This document shows, piece by piece, positions 54,317 through 62,798 of a DNA stretch of 64,000 nucleotides (position 1 is its first letter; the number at the start of each line of letters is the position of its first letter). This DNA comes from Bacteroidota bacterium. GTDB taxonomy: Bacteria > Bacteroidota > Bacteroidia > Bacteroidales > F082. The stretch is from NCBI GenBank assembly GCA_016845175.1, contig JAERTD010000103.1, positions 31,528 to 95,527 on the forward strand, written 5' to 3'. A program made the position numbers and the translations under genes. The notes beneath the pieces are model-generated. The model was not told where the DNA came from and did no database searches. It saw only the letters and a list, made by a program, of their open reading frames with translations.

Positions 54317-56017
54317 ATGAAAAAGCTTCCGAAACCAATCCTTGCAGTGTGTATTTCATTGTTCAGCATTTTTCTATACGCCCAAGGAGACTACATTGTT
54401 ATTGGAGATACCGCACAAGCCATCCATAAATTGACTTTTGATGAAGTCACACTTAATTCAGGTGACAATGGTTATGTTTCTAAAGAAATCCATCTGGATG
54501 AAGATGGTGATTGGGACCTTAAATTTTCCGTTGGTTTTGGTTCCGGATGGTGGGGTGGCTCCGGTGGTATTGACCTATATGCATCTGATGACACCTATAT
54601 CTTGAAAGACACTAATGCCATTCAAATGATCGGGCCATGCAACGATACATATCCTGATACCGTCAGTCAGGTGATGATACTTAATCCGGGTGATTCCATA
54701 CACATCAAGAAACCATTTTCAACTGCAATACCCATTACCAAGATTGATGTATGGTCGGGACCTTGTATAATTGATGATTGGCTTATGGACTGGGCAGATG
54801 AAGAAGATCATTATATAGGCTTCCATAAAATTATTAACAACCAAAACTATCTGGGCTGGATAAAAGTAAATGTTGAATCGGAATACAGTATAACCATAAA
54901 AGAGATCGCCATTAACCTGATTTATCCTGAATACCACCTTCAGATCAATGAATATATGTTCATGAATACTGCTACAATAGCTGATGAAAATGGTGCCTTT
55001 GTCCCCTGGATCGAAATCTATAACCCATCTGATCTTCCGGTGTTTCTAAATGATTATAGCCTAAAAGTTCAAGGTTCGGATTCCGCTGCCTGGGATCTCC
55101 CCCACGATTTCATTTTACCCAAAGAACACCTGATAATTTGGGCTGATAATTCACCTCATCTGGGAGAATTCCATGCCAATTTCACCCTGAGCATGTTTTC
55201 AGAGTTATCACTGTATAATGAAGAGCGCATCGAAATCACAACTATTGAAATTACCGGATTTTTTGCAGATGATATTTCCTATGGAATCAACCAGTATGAG
55301 AATGGAAGTGAATGGGTGACTTTATATGATCCAAGCCCTGGGGTGATTAACATTGAGGAGTCCCATCTTACAATTAATGAGTTCATGGCTTTAAACCATA
55401 TGACCATTAGTGATGAATATGGAGAATATGATGACTGGTTTGAAGTCTATAACGCAGATACCCTGCCTGTATATCTGGGGAATAAATATGCCACAGACAA
55501 TGCCTGGTGGCAGAACCAATGGAAGTTTCCTCAAATGGTATTGGGGCCTGGTGAGTTTCTTCTCATCTGGGCGGATAACAATCCCGATCAGGGTCCTTTG
55601 CATGCTAGTTTCAAACTGGATGATGATGGGGAGTTTGTCGGGATATTTCAAAACTACGAGCTTAGATCAATTGACGGATATGATTTTTCCAGTCAGGAGG
55701 CAGATATCTCCGAAGGCCGGGCTTTGGATGGAGGTTTGCCCTGGAGAAAATTTCCAATCCCCACTCCGGGTGCAACCAATGAATTTGTAGGTGTGGATGA
55801 ATTTCAGCAAACCATACCACTTGAAGCATTTCCCAATCCCTCCAAAGATGGAAATGTCCATTTAAATGAACCGATCGATGGTGCATTATACGATGGTGAT
55901 GGAAGGCTTATATTAAGAATCAACAACTCAACCCTGATACATACCGAACATCTGGGATCAGGCACTTATTATATCAAATCCAGAGATGGAAGAATTGTAA
56001 AGCTTATCATTCTTTAA
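54317..56017 (+). CDS. T9SS-secreted protein with two lamin-tail domains
   Basis: A 566-residue secreted protein. The ATG at 54317 gives the signal peptide ending FLYAQ. An N-terminal domain (about 25-210) is shared with the next gene. Then come two lamin-tail (LTD) domains, beginning LQINEYMFMNTATIADENG and LTINEFMALNHMTISDEYGE, each with an IIWADN- or LIWADN-type strand. The T9SS sorting domain closes the protein (LEAFPNPSKDGNVHLN, HLGSGTYYIKS). Bacterial LTDs are Ig-like modules on secreted proteins, often adhesins or enzymes. Role unknown. The paralogue follows after 17 bp. Confidence 0.82.
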   Translation: MKKLPKPILAVCISLFSIFLYAQGDYIVIGDTAQAIHKLTFDEVTLNSGDNGYVSKEIHLDEDGDWDLKFSVGFGSGWWGGSGGIDLYASDDTYILKDTNAIQMIGPCNDTYPDTVSQVMILNPGDSIHIKKPFSTAIPITKIDVWSGPCIIDDWLMDWADEEDHYIGFHKIINNQNYLGWIKVNVESEYSITIKEIAINLIYPEYHLQINEYMFMNTATIADENGAFVPWIEIYNPSDLPVFLNDYSLKVQGSDSAAWDLPHDFILPKEHLIIWADNSPHLGEFHANFTLSMFSELSLYNEERIEITTIEITGFFADDISYGINQYENGSEWVTLYDPSPGVINIEESHLTINEFMALNHMTISDEYGEYDDWFEVYNADTLPVYLGNKYATDNAWWQNQWKFPQMVLGPGEFLLIWADNNPDQGPLHASFKLDDDGEFVGIFQNYELRSIDGYDFSSQEADISEGRALDGGLPWRKFPIPTPGATNEFVGVDEFQQTIPLEAFPNPSKDGNVHLNEPIDGALYDGDGRLILRINNSTLIHTEHLGSGTYYIKSRDGRIVKLIIL

Positions 56018-56034
56018 ATTTCTAATTGCCAACA

Positions 56035-57303
56035 ATGAAATCACTGACATTAATACCATTCTGTATAGCTCTCCTTTCGGTTCTTCATTTGCAAAGTCAA
56101 CATGAAATTATTATAGGTGAAGACAACGGAAGCAATCAAATAATTGATTTTGATGATGTATTTCTAAGCACTGACGAAGGTTTTCAAACCAGTTACTGGA
56201 TTGATCTGGACACCAATGGGATCTATGATTTGGGGTTTTGGGTGGCCAAAGATGATGACTTTGGTCTGAGAGAAGAAACTCAGATCGTTCTTCAAACCAA
56301 TGACAGCACTTCAATAGCCTATACCAAAAGGCTGGGTTTAACAGGGCCCTGTGATTCATTATATCATTTGATGTACTGGAAGGAAAATTTCCCCAACAGG
56401 TATTCCTATAATACTGCTTTTAAGCTTGATTCTACGGCATTTACAGAAGATGTAAAAATCGTCCAATCCATTAGGTATTATGATCCTTGTTCATACTATG
56501 GAGTATGGCCCTGGTGGTTGGGATATGAAGATTATATAGGATTTAAAAAGGTAACACAAACCAACAAGATCGTACTGGGGTGGGTTAAAATAAACGTTTC
56601 AGGCTATAGTGAGATTACTATACAGGAGATTGGATTAGGCAGCAATTTAAAATACGGCTTATACATTAACGAAATAATGGCATCAAACCGATCAACAATT
56701 GAGGATGAGTATGGAGAATTTGATGACTGGATAGAATTATTCAATGGGACTTCCGACCCCATTAATCTGTCTCAATTTTATATGTCCAATAGCCCCAGTA
56801 ATCCAGAAAAATGGGCTTTCCCGGATACCGTCATCCAACCCAATGGGTTCATGATCTTCTGGGCTGATAATCAAAGCTGGCAAGGGAGCAATCATATGAA
56901 TTTTGTTTTGGATAAAGATGGGGGAAGTTTGAGTATCTTTTCACAGTCTCTGCGAACCATTGACCTTTATACTTATCATGAACAAAGTAGCGACATATCC
57001 ATAGGTCGGTATCACAACGGAGAGGATAATTGGGTGTTTTTTGATGTGCCCACACCAGGTAAAAGTAATGGTTTCACCGATGTAGATGAGCTTATGGTTC
57101 ACGAAATCAAGATGTTTCCAAATCCAGCCATACAATCAAGAGTGTATTTTTCGGATTATTGTGATTATCAATTGTATAATATTCATGGCCGACTAATGGA
57201 CCAGGGTGTTCAAAAGAAATATATACATACAGCATACCTCAGTGGAGGCGTATATCTGGTATACATAAATGGAAAATCCCCGAAAAAATTAATTGTCCAC
57301 TAA
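56035..57303 (+). CDS. T9SS-secreted protein with one lamin-tail domain
   Basis: A 422-residue secreted paralogue of the preceding gene, starting at the ATG at 56035 (signal peptide ending LHLQSQ). N-terminal shared domain (HEIIIGEDNGSNQIIDFDDV matches the upstream DYIVIGDTAQAIHKLTFDEV), one LTD beginning LYINEIMASNRSTIEDEYGE with FMIFWADNQ, and a T9SS sorting domain (IKMFPNPAIQSRVYF, AYLSGGVYLVYI). The only large difference from the neighbour is one LTD instead of two, a sign of domain gain or loss after tandem duplication. Probably one transcript with it. Confidence 0.82.
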   Translation: MKSLTLIPFCIALLSVLHLQSQHEIIIGEDNGSNQIIDFDDVFLSTDEGFQTSYWIDLDTNGIYDLGFWVAKDDDFGLREETQIVLQTNDSTSIAYTKRLGLTGPCDSLYHLMYWKENFPNRYSYNTAFKLDSTAFTEDVKIVQSIRYYDPCSYYGVWPWWLGYEDYIGFKKVTQTNKIVLGWVKINVSGYSEITIQEIGLGSNLKYGLYINEIMASNRSTIEDEYGEFDDWIELFNGTSDPINLSQFYMSNSPSNPEKWAFPDTVIQPNGFMIFWADNQSWQGSNHMNFVLDKDGGSLSIFSQSLRTIDLYTYHEQSSDISIGRYHNGEDNWVFFDVPTPGKSNGFTDVDELMVHEIKMFPNPAIQSRVYFSDYCDYQLYNIHGRLMDQGVQKKYIHTAYLSGGVYLVYINGKSPKKLIVH

Positions 57304-57370
57304 CACTTATCCGATTGTTTAAATATCAATTAGCTTAGCTACAAAGGCATCTCCCAGCTTTTGTATTTCT

Positions 57371-57378
57371 TATCTTTG
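57371..57378 (+). promoter_or_regulatory. Putative meaB promoter -7 box, giving a near-leaderless transcript
   Basis: TATCTTTG exactly matches TAnnTTTG, and the ATG begins only 5 nt after it (57384). In this promoter class transcription starts just a few nt downstream, so the mRNA would have almost no leader. No TTG at -33. Confidence 0.45.
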
Positions 57379-57383
57379 CAGCG

Positions 57384-58484
57384 ATGGCATCAGAAGAAAA
57401 TAAAAAGCAGGATTCTGCACTTTCGGTACAGCAGGGGGTGGAGCAACCTTCATCGGTAAACCCAGCCCTTTCCAAAGGTCTTAGGAAATTCAAGAAAGAT
57501 CAGTTCGAAGTAATGGACTATGTGGATGGTATTTTGAAGGGTGACAGGGCTATTTTAAGTCGTGCCATAACACTAGTAGAGAGTGCCAGACCCCAGGATC
57601 AGGAGATTGCCCGTCAACTCATTAACGCCTGTCTGCCCCATTCCGGAAATTCACTTAGACTGGGTATTACAGGAGTACCTGGTGCTGGAAAAAGCACTTT
57701 TATCGAAAGCTTCGGTCTTCACCTCATAGATAAAGGTCACAAACTGGCCGTACTGGCCATAGATCCCAGCAGCAAAAGGTCCAAGGGCAGCATCTTGGGC
57801 GATAAAACCAGGATGGAGGACCTGAGTGTCAATCCCAATGCATTTATTCGACCTTCAGCAAGTGCCGGAACCTTGGGTGGAGTGGCCCGAAAAACCCGTG
57901 AAACAGTTATTCTTTGTGAAGCCGCGGGTTTTGATTTGGTTTTGATTGAAACAGTGGGTGTGGGGCAATCAGAAACCACCGTAGCGCAAATTGTAGACTT
58001 CTTTTTATTGCTCCAACTGGCTGGTGGTGGCGACGAATTGCAAGGGATCAAAAGGGGAATCATGGAAATGGCCGACCTCATCGTCATCAATAAAGCCGAT
58101 GGGGATAATATTAAGAAGGCGGAATTATCCAAGCGGGAATATGAAAACGCACTTCACCTCTTCCCGGCTCTTGAAAATGGCTGGATACCCAAGGTGTTGA
58201 CCGCCTCGGCCTTTCACAGCATTGGTTTGCAACCCATATGGGAACACATCGAGGAATTTGTGAGGCTTACCCAGGCCAATGGTCATTTTGATGGCAAACG
58301 TCAGGAACAATCCATCGGCATATTAAACGATACCATATCCCATGCGCTCACCGAAGGCTTTTTTTACCATCCTGAATTAAAGCCTTTGCTGGCTAGCTAT
58401 GAGAAACAAGTACTCAACAAGGAAATCTCACCCTATGAAGCAGCCCAGCTGCTGCTGAAGAAATATTTTGAAAGCCTGAAGTAG
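57384..58484 (+). CDS. meaB: Methylmalonyl-CoA mutase-associated GTPase MeaB (ArgK family)
   Basis: G3E-type P-loop GTPase that guards and reloads the B12 cofactor of methylmalonyl-CoA mutase. The 366-residue protein has Walker A GITGVPGAGKST (about 95-106), the switch-like DPSSKRSKGSILGDKTRM, DLVLIETVGVGQSE and the guanine-specificity motif NKAD. The N-terminal 35 residues are polar and variable. The mutase genes (mutA/mutB) are not in the window, so it acts at a distance from them or serves another B12 enzyme. It converges on the TerC-family gene with about 90 bp between stops. Confidence 0.9.
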   Translation: MASEENKKQDSALSVQQGVEQPSSVNPALSKGLRKFKKDQFEVMDYVDGILKGDRAILSRAITLVESARPQDQEIARQLINACLPHSGNSLRLGITGVPGAGKSTFIESFGLHLIDKGHKLAVLAIDPSSKRSKGSILGDKTRMEDLSVNPNAFIRPSASAGTLGGVARKTRETVILCEAAGFDLVLIETVGVGQSETTVAQIVDFFLLLQLAGGGDELQGIKRGIMEMADLIVINKADGDNIKKAELSKREYENALHLFPALENGWIPKVLTASAFHSIGLQPIWEHIEEFVRLTQANGHFDGKRQEQSIGILNDTISHALTEGFFYHPELKPLLASYEKQVLNKEISPYEAAQLLLKKYFESLK

Positions 58485-58573
58485 GGTTTGGAGTTTAATG
58501 TTATGGGTTATTAGTGAATTGTTTCTCATGGAAAACCCATCTGACAACCCGATAACTTGATAAGCTGACCCCC

Positions 58574-59629
58574 TTAAACCTTTTTCTGTGGAATTAGAAC
58601 CGATGCCAATATACTACTCACCAATATGAGCAATACGATAATGAGGGAATGCATGGTAGCAATGGGAAAGAAATCATGAATGACCATTTTAAGGCCAATA
58701 AAAACCAGTAATACCGATAAACCAATTTTTAGGAATCGGAACTTCTCGATGATATTCATGATTAAAAAGAAGAGGGACCGCAAACCTATGATGGCAAAGA
58801 TATTGGAGAAGTAAACGATGAAGGGATCCTTGGTGATGGAAAAAATAGCCGGTACCGAATCCACCGCAAAAATCACATCGGAGAATTCTATAACCATCAA
58901 AACCACAAACAAACTGGTCACAAACAACTTCCCGTCTTTTCTGATAAAGAAGCGTGATCCTGTGTAAGATTTATCCACGGAAAAAAAGCGAGATACAAAT
59001 CGGATGACCGGATGCTTATTGGTGTCGATGGAATCGGTTTTGTTTCTGTCGAGAAACATTTTCACCCCAGTGAATATAAGTAAGGCGCCAAACAGATAAA
59101 GTACCCATTCGAACTGCTGTATCAGGGCTGAACTCACAAAAATAAAGAGGAAGCGCATGACAATAGCCCCTAAAATGCCCCAGAAGAGGACCCTGTGATA
59201 GTATTTTTTTGGGACCCCAAAGGAGTAGAAAATCATCAGAATGACAAAAATATTATCAATTGACAGGGAATACTCAATGAGATATCCGGTAATAAACTCT
59301 AGTCCAAGATTTCTTCGGTAAATACCAAGTGATCGGCTAAAATTTTCACTGTCAAGTACTATGGGATGACCATAGTTTTCTACCAGTTCTGAAAGTCTTT
59401 TAAAGCCTGCCTCCTCATTAGTGGTGTCAATTCCATGAATGAGATGTCCGAAGAAATAGATCAAGCCCCAAAAGATAAGCGCAAGCGATACCCATAAAAT
59501 GGTGTACTTCAGCGCTGTTTTAAAACCCACTTCCTTACTTTTTTTGTTGAACACACCAATGTCCAGGATCAGCATAAAAATGATCAGGATCAGAAAGGCA
59601 ATGAATACAATAATCTCCTGTGTGTTCAT
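58574..59629 (-). CDS. TerC/Alx-family integral membrane protein
   Basis: A 351-residue protein with about nine helices. Conserved acidic motifs inside the membrane are EYSLSIDNIFVI (about 115-126) and EFSDVIFAVDSVPAI (about 247-261), the signature of the TerC/Alx family, members of which export Mn(II) or other metals and were first described in tellurite resistance. Metal specificity cannot be read from the sequence. The 97-bp region to egtB shows no yybP-ykoY-type riboswitch; an exact TACTTTTG promoter box is 20 nt upstream. Confidence 0.9.
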   Translation of the reverse strand: MNTQEIIVFIAFLILIIFMLILDIGVFNKKSKEVGFKTALKYTILWVSLALIFWGLIYFFGHLIHGIDTTNEEAGFKRLSELVENYGHPIVLDSENFSRSLGIYRRNLGLEFITGYLIEYSLSIDNIFVILMIFYSFGVPKKYYHRVLFWGILGAIVMRFLFIFVSSALIQQFEWVLYLFGALLIFTGVKMFLDRNKTDSIDTNKHPVIRFVSRFFSVDKSYTGSRFFIRKDGKLFVTSLFVVLMVIEFSDVIFAVDSVPAIFSITKDPFIVYFSNIFAIIGLRSLFFLIMNIIEKFRFLKIGLSVLLVFIGLKMVIHDFFPIATMHSLIIVLLILVSSILASVLIPQKKV

Positions 59630-59649
59630 AAAAATGGTTAATTGGGAGA

Positions 59650-59657
59650 CAAAAGTA
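59650..59657 (-). promoter_or_regulatory. Putative promoter -7 box of the TerC-family gene
   Basis: Minus-strand TACTTTTG matches TAnnTTTG and ends 20 nt before the ATG. No TTG at -33 spacing. Confidence 0.4.
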
Positions 59658-59725
59658 TGGAATCATAAAGAAAGGGTAAGGAAAAACATTTACCTTCGAC
59701 TAAATACTTTACCAAAGAATTCTCT

Positions 59726-60895
59726 ATGAACAGCCTTCAACTCCTGAAACGCTACCAAAGCATCAGGTCATATACTGAAGCCATTTTCAGCCCCCTCACC
59801 ATCGAAGACTATGTAGCCCAACCCATTTTGGAGGTTAGTCCACCCAAATGGAGTTTAGGACATACCACCTGGTTTTTTGAAACCTTTGTTTTAATACCCA
59901 ATGCCAAGGGCTATCAGGCGCACAACCCACAATATGCCTTTTTGTTTAATTCCTATTACAACAATGCCGGGGATAGGGTTAAACGTCACAACCGGGGTGA
60001 TCTGACCAGACCGACAGTAGAAGAGGTCTATACCTACCGAAAATCGGTGGATGAAGCCATGGAGCAATTCCTGAGTCATGATATAACTGGCACAGAGAAA
60101 TGGATTGAATTATTAGAGCTTGGTCTGCAGCACGAGCAACAACACCAGGAATTGTTCTGGACTGATCTAAAATACACCTTTAGTTTAAATCCGCTGGATC
60201 TTAAATACGCTGATACCCTGCCTTTTGAAGATGACTATTCCAACGATAAGGAATTGGAATTCATTTCCATGGATGAGGGTATTTACACCATTGGTTATCA
60301 GGGAGATGGTTTTTGCTATGATAATGAATTAGGTGTGCACAAAGTGTTTCTACATGCCTATGAAATTGCCAACCGATGTGTAACCAACGAGGAGTATCAG
60401 GAGTTTATTGAAGCGGGAGCTTACAAGGATTTTAACCTCTGGCATGATGAAGCCTGGAAATGGGTGAATGAACACAATATTAAAGCACCTCTTTATTGGG
60501 AAAAGCGTGACGGCCAATGGTGGCATTACACCCTTAGGGGTATGCAAGCAATCAATCCAAAAGAATTAGTCAAACACATCAGCCACTATGAGGCTTTTGC
60601 CTTTGCGCAGTGGAAGGGTATGCGCCTGCCCACAGAATTTGAATGGGAGGCTGCACAAAACCGCCTGGATTGGGGTAAGCTTTGGGAACATACTGGCAGT
60701 GCCTACCTACCCTATCCCAATTATGAAAAGGCTGCCGGTGCCGTGGGTGAATACAATGGTAAATTCATGATTAATCAAATGGTACTAAGGGGAGCCTCAG
60801 TAATAAGTTCACCAGGCCATGAGCGATACACTTACCGCAATTTCTTTCATCCCTGGATGCAATGGCAGTACTCGGGTCTACGATTAGCCAGATAA
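59726..60895 (+). CDS. egtB: Ergothioneine biosynthesis sulfoxide synthase EgtB
   Basis: Non-heme iron enzyme joining hercynine (trimethylhistidine) to a thiol amino acid with O2 in ergothioneine synthesis. The 389-residue protein has an N-terminal DinB-like domain with the three iron-binding histidines visible: His46 in SLGHTTW and His136/His140 in LQHEQQHQELFWTDL, then an FGE-sulfatase (formylglycine-generating) domain starting near residue 170 and ending with SPGHERYTYRNFFHP and GLRLAR. The thiol donor (cysteine or gamma-glutamylcysteine) cannot be decided here; no egtA or egtC is nearby. The partner methyltransferase starts 64 bp downstream. Confidence 0.9.
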   Translation: MNSLQLLKRYQSIRSYTEAIFSPLTIEDYVAQPILEVSPPKWSLGHTTWFFETFVLIPNAKGYQAHNPQYAFLFNSYYNNAGDRVKRHNRGDLTRPTVEEVYTYRKSVDEAMEQFLSHDITGTEKWIELLELGLQHEQQHQELFWTDLKYTFSLNPLDLKYADTLPFEDDYSNDKELEFISMDEGIYTIGYQGDGFCYDNELGVHKVFLHAYEIANRCVTNEEYQEFIEAGAYKDFNLWHDEAWKWVNEHNIKAPLYWEKRDGQWWHYTLRGMQAINPKELVKHISHYEAFAFAQWKGMRLPTEFEWEAAQNRLDWGKLWEHTGSAYLPYPNYEKAAGAVGEYNGKFMINQMVLRGASVISSPGHERYTYRNFFHPWMQWQYSGLRLAR

Positions 60896-60959
60896 CTATT
60901 GGCTCTGCTTATTCTCAAACTACAACCATTGCTTACAAATCATAGCCTAAAATCAACAT

Positions 60960-61931
60960 ATGAGTCTGGTAAAAAAAGAAGTACTGAGTCAATTTGCCCA
61001 GGATACCATAGAAGGACTTGGCAGCCATCCTAAAACCATTTCCTCCAAATACTTTTATGATACCGAGGGAGATAAAATCTTCCAACAAATCATGGCCATG
61101 CCAGAATACTACCTGACCCGCAGTGAGTTTGAAATTTTCGAACATCAGGGTAAGGAAATAGCAACAACGATGACCAAGGGCTCAGAAAACTTCAATCTGA
61201 TTGAATTTGGGGCCGGTGATGGTTACAAAACCAAACTGTTGTTGCAGCAACTTCTCAATACAGGTGTTGGTTTTACCTATTATCCGGTGGATATCTCTAA
61301 AAATATACTGCAGGAACTGGAAAAGGAACTGAAGGCTGAGTTTCCTCAGCTGGAGGTAAGTCCCTTAAATCTGGACTATTTTGAGGCTCTGAAAACCTTA
61401 TCAAAGCTCAACACCAACAAAAATATCACCCTTTTCTTAGGTTCCAATATTGGCAACTTTCATGACCATGAAGCCAGACAGTTTTTAGACCAGTTTAAGC
61501 ATCAATGCCGCCCAGGTGATCGTTTATTACTTGGAGTTGACTTAAAGAAGGACCCCAGAATCATTACCCTGGCTTATGATGATCCCCATGGTATAACAGC
61601 GGCATTTAATCTGAACCTTTTAAAACGGATGAACCGGGAACTGGGTGCCCACTTTCAATTGGACAATTTCTCCCACCACACCTTTTACGAACCCATCAGC
61701 GGAGAAGTGTTTAGTTACCTGGTGTCATTGAAAGAGCAAAATGTTAGCTTCGATACACTGGATTTACCTATCAGCTTTGAAGCCTACGAAATGATACACA
61801 CTGAAATCTCCAAGAAATACAGCATCCGTGAATTGGACGTCATGGCTTCAGATCTTGGGTTTGCCGTTCAAAAACATTTCACGGATACAAATCATTATTT
61901 TGTGGACAGCCTTTGGGAAATCAAAGCATAG
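60960..61931 (+). CDS. egtD: L-histidine N(alpha)-methyltransferase EgtD
   Basis: Adds three methyl groups from SAM to histidine, giving hercynine, the substrate of EgtB. The 323-residue protein has the family start KYFYDTEGDKIFQQIMAMPE, SAM-binding IEFGAGDGYKTKLLL (81-95), FLGSNIGNFHDHEA, and the histidine-site segment YDDPHGITAAFNLNLLKRMN. It follows egtB by 64 bp on the same strand and is probably co-transcribed, making a minimal two-gene ergothioneine set. Confidence 0.93.
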   Translation: MSLVKKEVLSQFAQDTIEGLGSHPKTISSKYFYDTEGDKIFQQIMAMPEYYLTRSEFEIFEHQGKEIATTMTKGSENFNLIEFGAGDGYKTKLLLQQLLNTGVGFTYYPVDISKNILQELEKELKAEFPQLEVSPLNLDYFEALKTLSKLNTNKNITLFLGSNIGNFHDHEARQFLDQFKHQCRPGDRLLLGVDLKKDPRIITLAYDDPHGITAAFNLNLLKRMNRELGAHFQLDNFSHHTFYEPISGEVFSYLVSLKEQNVSFDTLDLPISFEAYEMIHTEISKKYSIRELDVMASDLGFAVQKHFTDTNHYFVDSLWEIKA

Positions 61932-62136
61932 CTTCAGCTCCCTGCTCCATTCCATAAAGGAAGGGGTAACTTAGATAATTCAATTTGTAGCCAAGCAATA
62001 TGAGAAAGAACCTTTCTTTGATGGATGGATCTGCTTCAAAATAAAATCCTTTATAAATAAGCTGTCCCTTACTATCACCTCACATTTGTTCAACAAATAA
62101 TTTTAACTTTACCCACTCAATTAATTCCGGTTTTAG

Positions 62137-62661
62137 ATGAAGAAAGTAGTCATATTATTCTGGGGGACAAAAGGAAACGTAGAACGCATAGCCAGAAAAG
62201 TTTATGCCATGTTTGATGAGAAAGATTGTGATCTTATTGATGTGGCCAGTGTTGATGTGAAAACACTAAAAAATTATGAGCTCATGATTTTTGGAGGTTC
62301 AACCATCGGTGCAGAAAATTGGTTTGATGCCAAGGATGATAACGAATGGAATCGATTTTTCAGAACTGCAGAAGCACAGGAATTAAGCCATTTGAAAATT
62401 GCCTTCTTTGGTTTGGGTGATCAGGTATTATACCCTGATCATTTTGTAGATGGTCTTGGCGTCTTTCAGGAACATGCACTGAAAATGAAGGCAACTGTTA
62501 TTGGTCAGTGGCCCACAAAAGGCTATGAATTCACTGATTCTGATGGTATGGCTGAGGGTAAATTCTTTGGGTTGGCCATTGATGAAGACCGCCAATCAGA
62601 GCTTACAGATGAAAGAGTCAAAACCTGGACCGATGGTCTGAAAAAAGAGCTCGGTATCTAA
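62137..62661 (+). CDS. Flavodoxin-family protein with atypical FMN phosphate loop
   Basis: A 174-residue FMN-binding electron carrier fold. Strand 1 and the phosphate loop read ILFWGTKGNVERIA, whereas standard long-chain flavodoxins have a loop like S/TxTGNTE. The 50s loop (GGSTIGAENWFDAKDD) and the 90s loop (FFGLGDQVLYPDHFVDGLG) are recognisable. It may be a divergent flavodoxin with a changed FMN site or partner. Length fits long-chain flavodoxin. A divergent TAACTTTA box is at 62104-62111, with no correctly spaced -33. Single gene. Confidence 0.75.
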   Translation: MKKVVILFWGTKGNVERIARKVYAMFDEKDCDLIDVASVDVKTLKNYELMIFGGSTIGAENWFDAKDDNEWNRFFRTAEAQELSHLKIAFFGLGDQVLYPDHFVDGLGVFQEHALKMKATVIGQWPTKGYEFTDSDGMAEGKFFGLAIDEDRQSELTDERVKTWTDGLKKELGI

Positions 62662-62798
62662 GCCGGTTTCTCACAATTATAGTTTTCTTTAGTGATTTGA
62701 TGTTCAAAATCTTGGGCATCACAGATGATTATTGGTCGTTGTAGGGTTTGCTTTCACAAACCTAAAATAGTTCGTATCTTGCTTGGCCAATTATATGT

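Noticed and set aside
58485..58573. Terminator between meaB and the TerC-family gene
   Set aside because: ATGGGTT/AACCCAT (58503-58509/58534-58540) can pair but with a 24-nt loop and no T-run; not convincing.
59630..59725. yybP-ykoY manganese riboswitch before the TerC-family gene
   Set aside because: The predicted leader is only about 15-20 nt, too short for that riboswitch, and its motifs are absent.
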